A stretch of 64,000 nt of DNA from Vibrio amylolyticus (GCF_023145695.1 NZ_JAJHVV010000009.1:166862-230861), one strand, 5' to 3'. Positions 28,298 to 37,300 are shown, counted from the first letter of the stretch. Translations and numbers: made by a program. The notes: generated by a model not told the origin, from the letters alone.

Positions 28298-29572
28298 ATG
28301 GATCCGCATATTACTGAATGGTTGAATTTGGCAATTCGCTGGGCTCACATGATAGTGGGTGTCGCATGGATTGGTGCCTCTTTCTATTTTGTATGGCTAG
28401 AAAACAATCTTAACCGTGTTAATCCAAAAACCGGATTGTCAGGGGATTTATGGGCAATTCACGGCGGTGGTATCTATCACCTAGAGAAGTACAAACTCGC
28501 ACCACCAGAAATGCCAGAACACTTACACTGGTTTAAGTGGGAAGCGTACTTTACTTGGATCACAGGTGTTTTATTGTTAGGTGTGGTTTACTACCTTAAC
28601 GCAGAAATTTATCTGATTGCACCAGGGTCTGGGCTTGATTCAACCACAGCCGTTGCCATTGGTATTGGCGCGTTGATCGCGGGTTGGTTTGTTTATGATC
28701 TTCTGTGTGATTCACCACTGGGTAAGAAACCAGAACTATTAGGCTTTGTGCTGTTTTTAGCCTTAGTCGGTGCCGCTTACGGCTTGTCTCAAGTGTTCAG
28801 TGGTCGCGGTGCTTATATTCACGTTGGCGCAATCATTGGTACCATCATGGTGGGTAACGTATTCCGCGTTATCATGCCAGCACAGCGTAACTTGGTTAAA
28901 GCGATTGAAGAGAACAGAGAACCTGATCCAGCGTTACCGGCGAAAGGTCTATTGCGTTCACGTCATAACAACTACCTAACGCTACCCGTGCTGTTCATTA
29001 TGATCAGTAACCACTTCCCAAGCACGTATGGGCATGAGTATAACTGGGCGATTCTAGCTGGACTTTCAATCTTCAGTATTTTGGTTCGTCACTACTTTAA
29101 TACGCGTCATGGTAGCCAAAAATTTGCATGGACAGTACCTGTCGCCGCACTGGGTATGATTACCTTAGCGTTTGTCACTTCACCGTATGCGAAAAAATCG
29201 ATGGCACCTGTTGCAGTTAAACCTGCGGTTGAGCAAGTGCAGCCTGTAGCTGATTCGGCAACCTCTACACAAGACGTTGCGGCGACAGAAGCTCATAGTG
29301 ATTCAAGCATGATTCCGTTTAAGCAAATCAATGATGTGATTCAAGAGCGTTGTTCGGTATGTCACTCAGCGACACCTTCTCACGCGGCCTTTGCAGCTGC
29401 GCCAGCAGGAGTCATTCTTGATACGCCTGAAGAGATCAAAGCAAATGTACCGAGAATTGTGGCTCAAACAGTCACGACCAACGTGATGCCATTGGGTAAC
29501 TTAACTCAAATGACGGATGACGAGCGTGTGCTCATTGGTGAATGGGTCGAGCAAGGTGCGGTGATTCAATAA
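28298..29572 (+). CDS. puuD: Urate hydroxylase PuuD with C-terminal cytochrome c domain
   Basis: This 424-residue membrane protein starts with LNLAIRWAHMIVGVAWIGASFYFVWLENNLN, the PuuD hallmark, and has about eight hydrophobic segments up to residue 300. After a low-complexity linker the C-terminal periplasmic domain holds a cytochrome c haem motif CSVCH (C352, C355, H356) with Met ligands further on (NVMPLGNLTQM). PuuD oxidises urate to 5-hydroxyisourate and passes electrons to a cytochrome c chain rather than making peroxide. It is the last gene of the puuE operon, 62 bases after allA, with AAAGGAG in front. Confidence 0.95.
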   Translation: MDPHITEWLNLAIRWAHMIVGVAWIGASFYFVWLENNLNRVNPKTGLSGDLWAIHGGGIYHLEKYKLAPPEMPEHLHWFKWEAYFTWITGVLLLGVVYYLNAEIYLIAPGSGLDSTTAVAIGIGALIAGWFVYDLLCDSPLGKKPELLGFVLFLALVGAAYGLSQVFSGRGAYIHVGAIIGTIMVGNVFRVIMPAQRNLVKAIEENREPDPALPAKGLLRSRHNNYLTLPVLFIMISNHFPSTYGHEYNWAILAGLSIFSILVRHYFNTRHGSQKFAWTVPVAALGMITLAFVTSPYAKKSMAPVAVKPAVEQVQPVADSATSTQDVAATEAHSDSSMIPFKQINDVIQERCSVCHSATPSHAAFAAAPAGVILDTPEEIKANVPRIVAQTVTTNVMPLGNLTQMTDDERVLIGEWVEQGAVIQ

Positions 29573-29625
29573 AGGGTTTGATGAGAGTTCATTACTAGGA
29601 TACAGCCGTTAATAGGTTGCCTTGG

Positions 29626-29653
29626 CGATAAGTCGAGGTAACCTAGCTTATCG
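29626..29653. promoter_or_regulatory. Inverted repeat between puuD and cdaR
   Basis: CGATAAG (29626-29632) and CTTATCG (29647-29653) flank an inner AGGT/ACCT pair, giving an imperfect 28-base palindrome. A pyrimidine-rich stretch follows. It could be the puuD terminator or a site used by the next regulator gene. Confidence 0.45.
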
Positions 29654-29730
29654 GTTCTCTCTATTCCCCCTTTTCACTCTTTATCTCTCTATGCTAACGT
29701 GCTTTTTATCATAAGATTTAAGGCCACATT

Positions 29731-30873
29731 ATGCAGTTAAACTCGCTGATCGCACGCCAGATCGTAGAACGAGCCAGCAAAATCATTCAATACCCCGTCA
29801 ATGTAATGGATGAAAACGGGCAGATTATTGGCTCTAGTGATCCTGCACGATTACATCGCACTCATGAAGGTGCACTGCTTGTTATTCACGATAATAGAAC
29901 CGTCGAAATAAACAAAACGGTAGCAAGTACGCTTATTGGTGTGAAAGAGGGGATTAACCTCCCCATCTTGTATCAAGAACAGGTGATTGGTGTTGTTGGT
30001 ATTTCAGGTTTACCTGATGAAGTAAGACACTATGGCGAGCTGGTTAAAATGACCGCTGAGTTGATCGTGGAGCAAGCGGCGCTAATGGCTCAAGTTCAGT
30101 GGAATAAGCGTCATAGAGAAGAGCTACTGTTGCAACTAATTCAAGGTTCAGAGCTCAATGAAAATCAGCTGCTATCGATTGCTGAAAGGCTTGATTTAGA
30201 CCTGTCTCAACCTCGTATTGCTGCGGCGGTAAAGGTGATCCCTAAGCATGGTCAATCATTAACGTTAGAGCATTTGCAAAAACTGGTACACCTGCTTGAG
30301 CACCCTGAGCGAGATAATATTGTGGGTATTGTATCGGTGTCGATGAATGAAATTGTGGTACTCAAACCCGTGACTCTCGTTAATGGGGAATGGAGTAAAA
30401 GAGAGGAACAGAAGCGGGTTAAGAAACTGCTCAAGCGAATTCAGCAAGTCGGTGAGTTTTCGATAAAAATCGCAATGGGCGACTATTTCCCTGAACTGTC
30501 AGGTATTGCCCGTTCATACGAGACGGCCAAAGCGACACTCGAATGCAGTGGCAGTTGTAGAGAGTCGATTCTTTTCTACCAAGAAAACAAGCTGTCTATT
30601 TTTGTTGGGGCATTAAAGCAAGACACTTGGAGACGTAGCCAAATTATCCAACCGCTAGAAAAATTGATTGAACAAGATACAAAAGGGGTTCTCGTTAAAA
30701 CGCTTAGAGTCTTTTTTGAACAAGATTGCGATCTGGCTCAAACTTGTGATTCGCTCCATATTCATCGAAATACGCTGCGATATCGGCTAGAGAAGATTGA
30801 CGATGTTACTGGTTTAAATATCAATAAGTTAGATAATAAAGTTCAGTTGTATTTGGCATTAAAATGTATGTAA
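29731..30873 (+). CDS. cdaR: CdaR family transcriptional regulator (sugar diacid/glycerate type)
   Basis: This 380-residue activator has the sugar diacid recognition domain (about residues 4-135, NSLIARQIVERASKIIQYPVNVMDENGQIIGSSDP), a GGDEF-like middle segment and a C-terminal PucR-type helix-turn-helix (about 325-378, CDSLHIHRNTLRYRLEKI). CdaR of E. coli responds to glycerate or galactarate and activates gar genes. Here it precedes a GntP-type permease and glycerate kinase in the same direction, so it should control glycerate use. A PucR-like role in purine catabolism is the alternative, because it also borders the puuD operon. Confidence 0.87.
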   Translation: MQLNSLIARQIVERASKIIQYPVNVMDENGQIIGSSDPARLHRTHEGALLVIHDNRTVEINKTVASTLIGVKEGINLPILYQEQVIGVVGISGLPDEVRHYGELVKMTAELIVEQAALMAQVQWNKRHREELLLQLIQGSELNENQLLSIAERLDLDLSQPRIAAAVKVIPKHGQSLTLEHLQKLVHLLEHPERDNIVGIVSVSMNEIVVLKPVTLVNGEWSKREEQKRVKKLLKRIQQVGEFSIKIAMGDYFPELSGIARSYETAKATLECSGSCRESILFYQENKLSIFVGALKQDTWRRSQIIQPLEKLIEQDTKGVLVKTLRVFFEQDCDLAQTCDSLHIHRNTLRYRLEKIDDVTGLNINKLDNKVQLYLALKCM

Positions 30874-31006
30874 TGCATCGAGTTAAATGTGCAAGGTGAC
30901 AAAAAACACCACGGTTATTTGGGTTATATTTGTCACTCTGCATAAAGAATTCTGCCTTCCATCCTTTTACTCTGCTTACAAATCACAACAATGAATGGAA
31001 ACAACA

Positions 31007-32272
31007 ATGATAGAAGTCTCTACCTTAGGTGCGTTAACTGCACTCGTCGTGGCCATTGGCCTCATTCTTAAAAAAGTTCCGCCAGCATACGGCATGATCA
31101 TCGGTGCGCTGCTTGGTGGTGTCGTTGGTGGTGTATCACTTACCGACACGGTTGGACTGATGATTGGCGGTGCCCAAGGTATTGTAACCGCAGTACTACG
31201 GATTTTAGCCGCAGGTGTTCTTGCCGGCGTATTGATTGAATCGGGCGCCGCGACATCCATAGCAGAAACCATAGTAAAGAAAGTTGGCGAAACTCGCGCT
31301 CTTCTGGCATTAGCTGTCGCAACAATGATTCTAACAGCGGTCGGTGTGTTTGTTGATGTGGCCGTTATCACTGTCGCACCAATTGCATTAGCGATTGCTC
31401 GTCGTGCTGATATTTCCAAAACCGCCATTTTGTTAGCGATGGTTGGTGGCGGCAAAGCGGGTAACGTTATGTCACCAAACCCAAATGCAATCGCAGCAGC
31501 AGATGCATTTGATGTCCCGCTAACCTCTGTAATGGCTGCGGGTATTGTACCCGGTCTATGTGGCATGTTCTTCGCGTATTTTATTGCGAAAAAACTGGTT
31601 AATAAAGGCACTAAAGTAGAGGAGAGCGAAGTGGTCGCGGTTGATCATTCTAAACTGCCCGCTTTCCACGCTGCGATTGTTGCACCTTTAGTTGCTATTG
31701 CACTGTTATCTCTGCGCCCAATTGCAGGGATTAACGTTGACCCACTTATCGCTCTTCCCCTTGGCGGCTTGCTTGGCGCGGTCGTGATGGGACGCTTTAA
31801 AGACACGAACCACTTTGCCGTGTCAGGTTTAAACCGCATGGCCCCGGTTGCTGTGATGCTTCTAGGTACTGGTACGCTTGCGGGCATTATTGCTAACTCT
31901 GCGCTTCGAGATGGATTGATTGATGTGCTAGCAGCATCAGGTATGCCTTCATTTATTTTAGCGCCAATCTCGGGTGCGATGATGGCACTGGCAACTGCTT
32001 CGACAACCGCGGGTACTGCCGTTGCTTCGAGCGTGTTTAGTGGCACGATTTTAGAACTTGGTGTTCCAGCGTTAGCAGGCGCAGCAATGATTCACTCGGG
32101 TGCAACAGTACTTGACCACATGCCGCACGGTAGCTTCTTCCACGCAACGGGTGGTGCCGTGCATATGGACATTCGTGAGCGTCTCAAGTTGATTCCTTAC
32201 GAGTCAGCGGTTGGTCTTATGATCGCGTTTGTCTCTGTGATGATGTTTGGTGTGTTTGGTCTGTTTGTTTAA
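31007..32272 (+). CDS. GntP family permease (glycerate/gluconate type)
   Basis: This 421-residue inner membrane transporter has about 12 hydrophobic segments, an N-terminal MIEVSTLGALTALVVAIGLILKK start and the GntP core GGGKAGNVMSPNPNAIAAADAF. The family imports gluconate, glycerate or related hydroxyacids with protons. ATG 30995 is in frame four codons earlier, but neither start has a strong ribosome site, and GGAA precedes 31007. The cdaR and glycerate kinase neighbours make glycerate the likeliest substrate, which is inference. Confidence 0.88.
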   Translation: MIEVSTLGALTALVVAIGLILKKVPPAYGMIIGALLGGVVGGVSLTDTVGLMIGGAQGIVTAVLRILAAGVLAGVLIESGAATSIAETIVKKVGETRALLALAVATMILTAVGVFVDVAVITVAPIALAIARRADISKTAILLAMVGGGKAGNVMSPNPNAIAAADAFDVPLTSVMAAGIVPGLCGMFFAYFIAKKLVNKGTKVEESEVVAVDHSKLPAFHAAIVAPLVAIALLSLRPIAGINVDPLIALPLGGLLGAVVMGRFKDTNHFAVSGLNRMAPVAVMLLGTGTLAGIIANSALRDGLIDVLAASGMPSFILAPISGAMMALATASTTAGTAVASSVFSGTILELGVPALAGAAMIHSGATVLDHMPHGSFFHATGGAVHMDIRERLKLIPYESAVGLMIAFVSVMMFGVFGLFV

Positions 32273-32382
32273 TCAAAGTATTCGATAAGGTGATTGTCAG
32301 TGACATCGACAATCGCTCAATAATGAAATTGTTTCGTGCGTGATTGTTTTCTCGTAAGCCTAGTTTATTGGGGAAATCATCA

Positions 32383-32462
32383 TTTAAAAGACTGTAGTTA
32401 AACGATTTTAGCTTGTGAGTATTCGTTTAGCTGAGCAGTAATTAAAAGCACAGTCTTTTAAA
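32383..32462 (+). promoter_or_regulatory. Long-arm hairpin upstream of glycerate kinase
   Basis: A 13-base arm (32383-32395, TTTAAAAGACTGT) has its exact reverse complement at 32450-32462. Inside lies a second AAACGA/TCGTTT pair. The structure ends 26 bases before the glycerate kinase ATG and occupies most of the 216-base gap after the permease gene. A smaller GATTGTC/GACAATC stem at 32292-32314 precedes it. It could be an mRNA processing or attenuation element. Confidence 0.5.
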
Positions 32463-32488
32463 GTACAAGTTACTGAAGGTATAAGTTT

Positions 32489-33622
32489 ATGAAAATTGTA
32501 ATTGCTCCAGACTCATACAAAGAGAGCTTAACCGCAATGGAAGTGGCGACCGCGATTGAAAACGGATTTAAGAAAGTGATACCCAATGCCGAGTACGTAA
32601 AACTGCCTATGGCAGACGGCGGAGAAGGGACGGTTCAATCATTGGTTGATGCAACCGATGGTAAGATCGTAAATGTAAACGTAACTGGCCCACTCGGTGA
32701 GCCGGTTGAAGGCTTCTATGGCTTAATGGGTGATGGGTCAACGGCTATTATTGAGATGGCGGCAGCCTCTGGCATTCATTTGGTTGAACCTGAACTGCGT
32801 AATCCTCTGCTCACCACCACCTATGGTACGGGTGAGCTCATCAAAGCGGCACTTGATCAAGGCGTTAAACATATCATTGTTGGCATTGGTGGCAGTGCTA
32901 CTAATGATGGAGGGATAGGAATGGCGCAAGCGCTAGGTGCGAAGCTCCTTGATGAGAACGGTATTGATCTCGCTTTTGGTGGTGGCTCTCTTAACAGGTT
33001 AACAAGCATTGATCTGTCTATGCTTGACCCTCGTTTACAAACGGTTTCGTTAGAAGTTGCATGTGATGTGGATAATCCACTTTGCGGCCCTAAAGGAGCA
33101 TCGAATGTGTTTGGTCCTCAAAAGGGGGCAACACCAGCCATGATTGATACACTGGATGCTAACCTAGCGCACTACGCCAAAGTGATCTATAACACGACAG
33201 ATCAAGACGTGAAAGATGTCCCAGGTGCCGGCGCTGCCGGTGGTCTTGGCGCAGCATTGATTGGTCTGTTTGACGCCAACCTCCGCCCGGGTATTAGCAT
33301 TGTTATGGATGCGGTGAACCTTTCAGACGTAGTTAAAGATGCAAATCTAGTGATTACTGGTGAAGGACGCATTGATAGCCAAACGATTCATGGTAAAACG
33401 CCGGTTGGTGTTGCTCGCACCGCGAAACAATTTGGTTTACCTGTGATTGCGATTGCTGGATCAACGGCGGCAGATTGCGAGGTCGTTCATGACCATGGCA
33501 TTGATGCGGCTTATAGTGTTGTACTTGGCGCGACAGATTTACCGACCGCGCTAAAAGAAGCCGCTTTTAACGTGGAAATGACATCACGTAACGTCGCAAA
33601 GGCTCTCACCATTAAGTTGTAA
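32489..33622 (+). CDS. garK: Glycerate kinase
   Basis: This 377-residue enzyme matches the GarK/GlxK class. It starts MKIVIAPDSYKESLTAMEVATAIENGF and has MADGGEGTVQSLVDATDG, GIGGSATNDGGIGMAQALGA, and GAGAAGGLGAALIGLF with VITGEGRIDSQT in the C-terminal half. It phosphorylates D-glycerate (to 2-phosphoglycerate in this class). With the permease and CdaR it gives a glycerate module. Glyoxylate from purine breakdown could reach it only through a carboligase and tartronate semialdehyde reductase, which are not in the window. Confidence 0.93.
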   Translation: MKIVIAPDSYKESLTAMEVATAIENGFKKVIPNAEYVKLPMADGGEGTVQSLVDATDGKIVNVNVTGPLGEPVEGFYGLMGDGSTAIIEMAAASGIHLVEPELRNPLLTTTYGTGELIKAALDQGVKHIIVGIGGSATNDGGIGMAQALGAKLLDENGIDLAFGGGSLNRLTSIDLSMLDPRLQTVSLEVACDVDNPLCGPKGASNVFGPQKGATPAMIDTLDANLAHYAKVIYNTTDQDVKDVPGAGAAGGLGAALIGLFDANLRPGISIVMDAVNLSDVVKDANLVITGEGRIDSQTIHGKTPVGVARTAKQFGLPVIAIAGSTAADCEVVHDHGIDAAYSVVLGATDLPTALKEAAFNVEMTSRNVAKALTIKL

Positions 33623-33646
33623 GTTGTTTCCTAAAAAATCTTACAG

Positions 33647-33668
33647 AGAGGGAGCAATTGCTCCCTCT
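33647..33668 (+). terminator. Hairpin after glycerate kinase gene
   Basis: AGAGGGAGC (33647-33655) pairs exactly with GCTCCCTCT (33660-33668) over AATT. A T-run is lacking, so it is a terminator-like stem with moderate confidence. Confidence 0.55.
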
Positions 33669-33989
33669 AATTGACTACTCGTCACTTTCTATTTCCTAGC
33701 CACTGCTCCAAGATGCAATATCAAAAAATCAGCTACTTCGAATGAGCTCCATTAACTTAATGGATGGCCCACATCAAACTAATCACTGTAATTAATGATA
33801 TTTTTCTTTATAGTGAGAAATTATAAGCATTTGTACACTATACCAATTTGTTTATCTGGCTCATTTTTTATGAGTTTGCGTTATAACAATATTCCAAAGT
33901 TCTATAACGTTTCTTCCTGACCTACCTATTTTTAATCTAAGACCACAGAAAATGTAGTGGTAATTTGACAGCGTTTGTTAGGAGGTTTC
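33669..33989. other. Gene-free AT-rich gap
   Basis: No ORF of note was found in these 321 bases. A TATAGTG/CACTATA pair (33809-33815 and 33836-33842) is the only inverted repeat seen. The stretch must hold the promoter of the lipoprotein/secreted protein pair, and AGGAGG at 33980-33985 is the ribosome site for ATG 33990. Confidence 0.5.
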
Positions 33990-34145
33990 ATGACCCATCT
34001 TGTTTTTAAATATCTATTGATATGCCTATTCTTTTTTGGACTTAGCGCCTGCAGTGATAGCGATAGTGCCAGTTCTACAGCTACTTCCACATCATCCTTA
34101 CAACTACCAGAACAGCTGGAGGTAGTGACCAATGAAACTGACTAA
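33990..34145 (+). CDS. Small lipoprotein overlapping the next gene
   Basis: This 51-residue ORF has a strong GGAGG ribosome site. It encodes MTHLVFKYLLICLFFFGLSAC followed by a Ser/Thr/Asp-rich tail. LSAC is a good lipobox, so the mature part would be a roughly 30-residue peptide anchored at a membrane. The last 14 bases overlap the start of the 730-residue secreted protein in another frame, which suggests translational coupling. No family is recognised. The pair may act together at the envelope. Confidence 0.65.
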   Translation: MTHLVFKYLLICLFFFGLSACSDSDSASSTATSTSSLQLPEQLEVVTNETD

Positions 34146-36324
34146 ATTAACCATAGCTATATGCGCCATGACCCCCACAGTTACTTATGCTGTCTTCAAT
34201 GACTCAGGTACGGATTACAGCAACGCAAATGTCAATTCGCATGTGTGGAATGCTGCATTAGAACCGATCGATTTGGTGAATAGTATCCTCTGTTTCACCG
34301 CTCAGTTTAATAGCGTCGAATTTGTTAATGATGGAGCGTATTCCGTATTAGCTGATGAGGCCGCTTGTTTCGATGAAAGCGATGATGGATCTTCTGGCCA
34401 GTCATCAGGGGCGAGCAACGCTACGCAATATATGAAAGCAATTTCGGTCGTTACTAGAGGTGATGACTTTTCTCCGCTTTCAGTTAACGTCTGGCTCCCT
34501 GAAATGGGAGGAGGTGATGGGGAACAAGCGATAATGTTTAAGTCAGAGATTTCAGAGGGAGCAAGCGATTCAAACCCATTTGGTCGTTTTACCTTCAACT
34601 TTGATTTCTTTGATAACTTCACGGCAGGAAATCAATATGGAGGTGGCGAAGTTATAACGGTAGATACTATTCCAGGGTCTATTGGATTTACCCTTTATGA
34701 ATCGAGTTCACATGGAAGTAATACTTATTCACAAAGTGCGAGTGTTGTGATGGCAAGTGATCGCTCAAGTGGTATTGCATTGACAGGGTTTGATCGAGAT
34801 GGAGACGGGCAGACTTCATATGCGTTAGCGTTTAACTCAACCCATGTTCTTGTACAAAGCGTAAATGGTGACTTTTCTGATCTACCCTACAAGATAGGGA
34901 ATAACAGTGGTCAATGTTTGAGTCGAACAAGCTTTGATAGTTTTGTGCATCGCTACGATCTTTTTAATGCGACGACAGGGGCACAAATAGAGATCAATAG
35001 CGGCTTCTCGATGAAATACGATAGTGATAATAATGGCAGTTACGATAGCTATGGTCACATCGGTTATTGGGGCGTTTGGACAGAGGAAGAGGGTGCGCTG
35101 GCAGATGGTGATACGGTAATTCGGGATGAAAACGGTACGCAAACGTCTTATACCTACGTGAATGCGCCTGGCCGCCTTATCAAAAATACGGTGAAAACAC
35201 TCGCATTAAGCAGTGCTAGAGGCGTAGGGTTTTCGTATTGGGACAGCGCGGCTTTTGCCGATAACAGTTTTGATCAATGGGTTGTGAGCTATATGACTGT
35301 GGCTGATGACGGAGTAGGATCTGATGGATTTTATAAAATAGGCAAGCTGTCTTGGGGTAATAACGGTTCAACCGTAGTATCTCAGGCGCCAGATCAAATT
35401 GTCTTGTCGGCCAATGATTCGCTCTATATGTATTCAGAGCAGCTTGGGGGGGAAGTGAAATATCTTGAAGGACAAACCTCACTCACTTATTACGAGCAAA
35501 CCTTTATCAATGGCAGTGAAACCGGTTCTGGTGAAGTACTGAATTCTGGCACAGTGACATTAACGTGCTATGACAACTGCCCTATAGGAACGTTTGAACT
35601 GAGTGATCTGACGAATTTTAGTGGCAGTAGTAGTCCATTTGAAACTGGATCAGGTCCATATACCTTCACCTTTGCCACATCAGGAAATAATACGTTAACC
35701 CTAGTAAGCGCGGCAAGCAGTGAACCTGTACGCTATAACGCGTCATTGTCACAATCTAATATTAGCTCAACACCCCATAGCTGGGGCGTACGAAGTGGCC
35801 CGATGATCATCGGCTCAGTGAGTAACTCATGGGATATCTATGATCCATCCATTACGACTGAGTTTTATGTTTGGGAAACCGGTATTCAGTCGTGGAACCA
35901 GCTTTCTACTGTGAAAGATGGTTCGGGTGATGTGGTGAGTTTTGAACGCCCATTGCAGATTGCCTATCAACATTCAGATGCGAATGATCGAAGTGGTGAT
36001 GCTGGAGAGTATGACGGTCAAACGATATTGATTAACTATGGCGGTAACGGAGACTTATGGGGTATTCCTTACGTAAGTGGAGATGACCAGTACCGTCCCG
36101 AGTTTTCATTAGCGGATGGCGTTATTATGGGCGGTTCAAATCAGTATGTTGTTAAAGCCATTGAAATAGAACAAACCATGCAAGTGGCCTCGGGGCAATG
36201 CTCGGCATTAACGTTGGGTGATCCTGCCGTTGATGTTCCGACATCTGTTCAAGGCAGTGCAGATATTGGTGATATGCCGACCGTTACGGATGATCCTGCG
36301 GTGATTGCAGGGGTAACTCAATAA
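34132..36324 (+). CDS. Large secreted protein of unknown function
   Basis: This 730-residue protein starts with a signal peptide (MKLTKLTIAICAMTPTVTYA). The mature part is rich in Ser, Gly, Asp and aromatic residues and looks beta-rich. It holds two Asp-rich loops of calcium-binding kind (DRDGDGQTS near residue 223 and DSDNNGSYDS near 303). A repeated-looking GYWGVW and GFSYWD pattern lies in the centre. It contains only six or so Cys, as CxxxC-like pairs. No enzyme motif is recognised. It overlaps the lipoprotein gene and ends before a clear terminator, so the two form one transcription unit. It is possibly a surface or exported structural protein. Confidence 0.7.
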   Translation: MKLTKLTIAICAMTPTVTYAVFNDSGTDYSNANVNSHVWNAALEPIDLVNSILCFTAQFNSVEFVNDGAYSVLADEAACFDESDDGSSGQSSGASNATQYMKAISVVTRGDDFSPLSVNVWLPEMGGGDGEQAIMFKSEISEGASDSNPFGRFTFNFDFFDNFTAGNQYGGGEVITVDTIPGSIGFTLYESSSHGSNTYSQSASVVMASDRSSGIALTGFDRDGDGQTSYALAFNSTHVLVQSVNGDFSDLPYKIGNNSGQCLSRTSFDSFVHRYDLFNATTGAQIEINSGFSMKYDSDNNGSYDSYGHIGYWGVWTEEEGALADGDTVIRDENGTQTSYTYVNAPGRLIKNTVKTLALSSARGVGFSYWDSAAFADNSFDQWVVSYMTVADDGVGSDGFYKIGKLSWGNNGSTVVSQAPDQIVLSANDSLYMYSEQLGGEVKYLEGQTSLTYYEQTFINGSETGSGEVLNSGTVTLTCYDNCPIGTFELSDLTNFSGSSSPFETGSGPYTFTFATSGNNTLTLVSAASSEPVRYNASLSQSNISSTPHSWGVRSGPMIIGSVSNSWDIYDPSITTEFYVWETGIQSWNQLSTVKDGSGDVVSFERPLQIAYQHSDANDRSGDAGEYDGQTILINYGGNGDLWGIPYVSGDDQYRPEFSLADGVIMGGSNQYVVKAIEIEQTMQVASGQCSALTLGDPAVDVPTSVQGSADIGDMPTVTDDPAVIAGVTQ

Positions 36325-36342
36325 AAGAAAGGTCACGGAACT

Positions 36343-36377
36343 AAAGATACACCGCTGGCAATCAGCGGTTTATCTTT
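36343..36377 (+). terminator. Terminator after the secreted protein gene
   Basis: AAAGATA plus CCGCTG (36343-36357) pair with CAGCGG plus TATCTTT (36363-36377) across GCAAT, with a small internal mismatch. It stands between convergent genes and can serve both strands. Confidence 0.8.
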
Positions 36378-36382
36378 TGTGG

Positions 36383-36526
36383 CTACTTTTTATTTTGAAC
36401 CCCTCCCTGTACCGCTTTAAAGCGTGGATTAGTTTTACATATCACGTAGGTTCTTCCCTTACGCTTCACCACCTGACAATCACGATGTCGTGTTTTCGCA
36501 CTTTTCAGTGAGCTGAGTACTTTCAT
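36383..36526 (-). CDS. rpmJ2: 50S ribosomal protein L36, type B (YkgO)
   Basis: This 47-residue protein begins [20 protein letters not shown] and continues [21 protein letters not shown], the type B L36 pattern. Only two Cys remain (C17, C30), and the complete zinc-ribbon ligand set of the housekeeping L36 is missing. Such paralogues replace the zinc-containing form in zinc starvation and free zinc. It lies ten bases after the L31B gene in the same direction and shares its Zur-like promoter. Confidence 0.93.
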   Translation of the reverse strand: MKVLSSLKSAKTRHRDCQVVKRKGRTYVICKTNPRFKAVQGGVQNKK

Positions 36527-36536
36527 TTGTATTTCC

Positions 36537-36794
36537 TTATTTCTTTGTGCTTAATGCACCAAACTTACGATTAAAGTTGGCAATACGGCCTTCTTGATGA
36601 ACAACGCGCTGCTTGCCTGTATAGAAAGGGTGAGATTCCGAAGAGACTTCAAGGGTCATATATGGGTAAGTCTTGCCATCTTCCCATTCAATAGTTCGTG
36701 TGGTGTCCAACGTTGAGCCCACCAAAAAATATTTATCGACACTCGTATCATGGAATACAACGATTCGGTAGTTTGGGTGAATTCCAGGTTTCAT
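36537..36794 (-). CDS. rpmE2: 50S ribosomal protein L31, type B (YkgM)
   Basis: This 85-residue protein starts [20 protein letters not shown] and has no Cys at all. It is therefore the zinc-free C- form of L31 (also [26 protein letters not shown]). It replaces the zinc-binding L31 under zinc limitation. ATG 36794 is preceded by GGAG at a good distance. A longer frame from 36806 would begin inside that ribosome site. It is the first gene of the L31B-L36B operon. Confidence 0.95.
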   Translation of the reverse strand: MKPGIHPNYRIVVFHDTSVDKYFLVGSTLDTTRTIEWEDGKTYPYMTLEVSSESHPFYTGKQRVVHQEGRIANFNRKFGALSTKK

Positions 36795-36810
36795 TTTTAT
36801 CTCCATTAAT

Positions 36811-36832
36811 AATGTTATGTTATAACATTATT
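36811..36832. promoter_or_regulatory. Zur-like box of the L31B/L36B operon
   Basis: The stretch contains the perfect palindrome ATGTTATAACAT (36817-36828) inside an AT-rich context with a partial TGTTAT repeat. It fits the Zur (zinc uptake regulator) box found in front of ykgM in gamma-proteobacteria and lies about 25 bases from the start codon. Confidence 0.85.
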
Positions 36833-37092
36833 AATGATACTCATTATCAATTGTCTGTCGAGTGTTTTTTAATTCCTATTTTCTAGAAAGTTATGACCTT
36901 GGTTGGATCACTCATTATGGGGGGAGGGAATTGTGGCTTATTTATTGCGTTTTCGAGGTCTTATTTGAAGTGTAAATGATGCGCAAAACTAAGTTTAATC
37001 AATGCAGATGACTATTCTAATCATCAAGACGATACTATGGTCAGTCATCGTCATGTTGAATCTGTTATCTCCATAGATACGATAATGGCTAA

Positions 37093-37197
37093 AGCCAACT
37101 ATGTTTTCCATTAGCAGGCGTTACCATTGTGGTTATTTTTATCGTGGATTGGCTGTTTGTAAGTCGCTCGCCAAAGTTAAAGCAATATCTAGCGTAG
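37093..37197 (+). pseudogene. Possible C-terminal remnant of a membrane protein
   Basis: Between stop codons, 34 codons read SQLCFPLAGVTIVVIFIVDW then LFVSRSPKLKQYLA. This is a clean hydrophobic helix with a basic tail and no start codon. It looks like the end of an inner membrane protein whose body is lost. The rest of the 36833-37300 gap (468 bases) shows nothing else. Confidence 0.3.
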
Positions 37198-37300
37198 CTT
37201 AAAGCGTATTTTTTAATAAGGCCTAGACCTGCCTAGATAATAGCGGTCAGTGTCAGCTTTGGCCGTTATGATGTCTACGATTGATGGCTAAATCATTGCC

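Noticed and set aside
33809..33842. TATAGTG/CACTATA operator
   Set aside because: Short AT-rich arms 20 bases apart are expected by chance.
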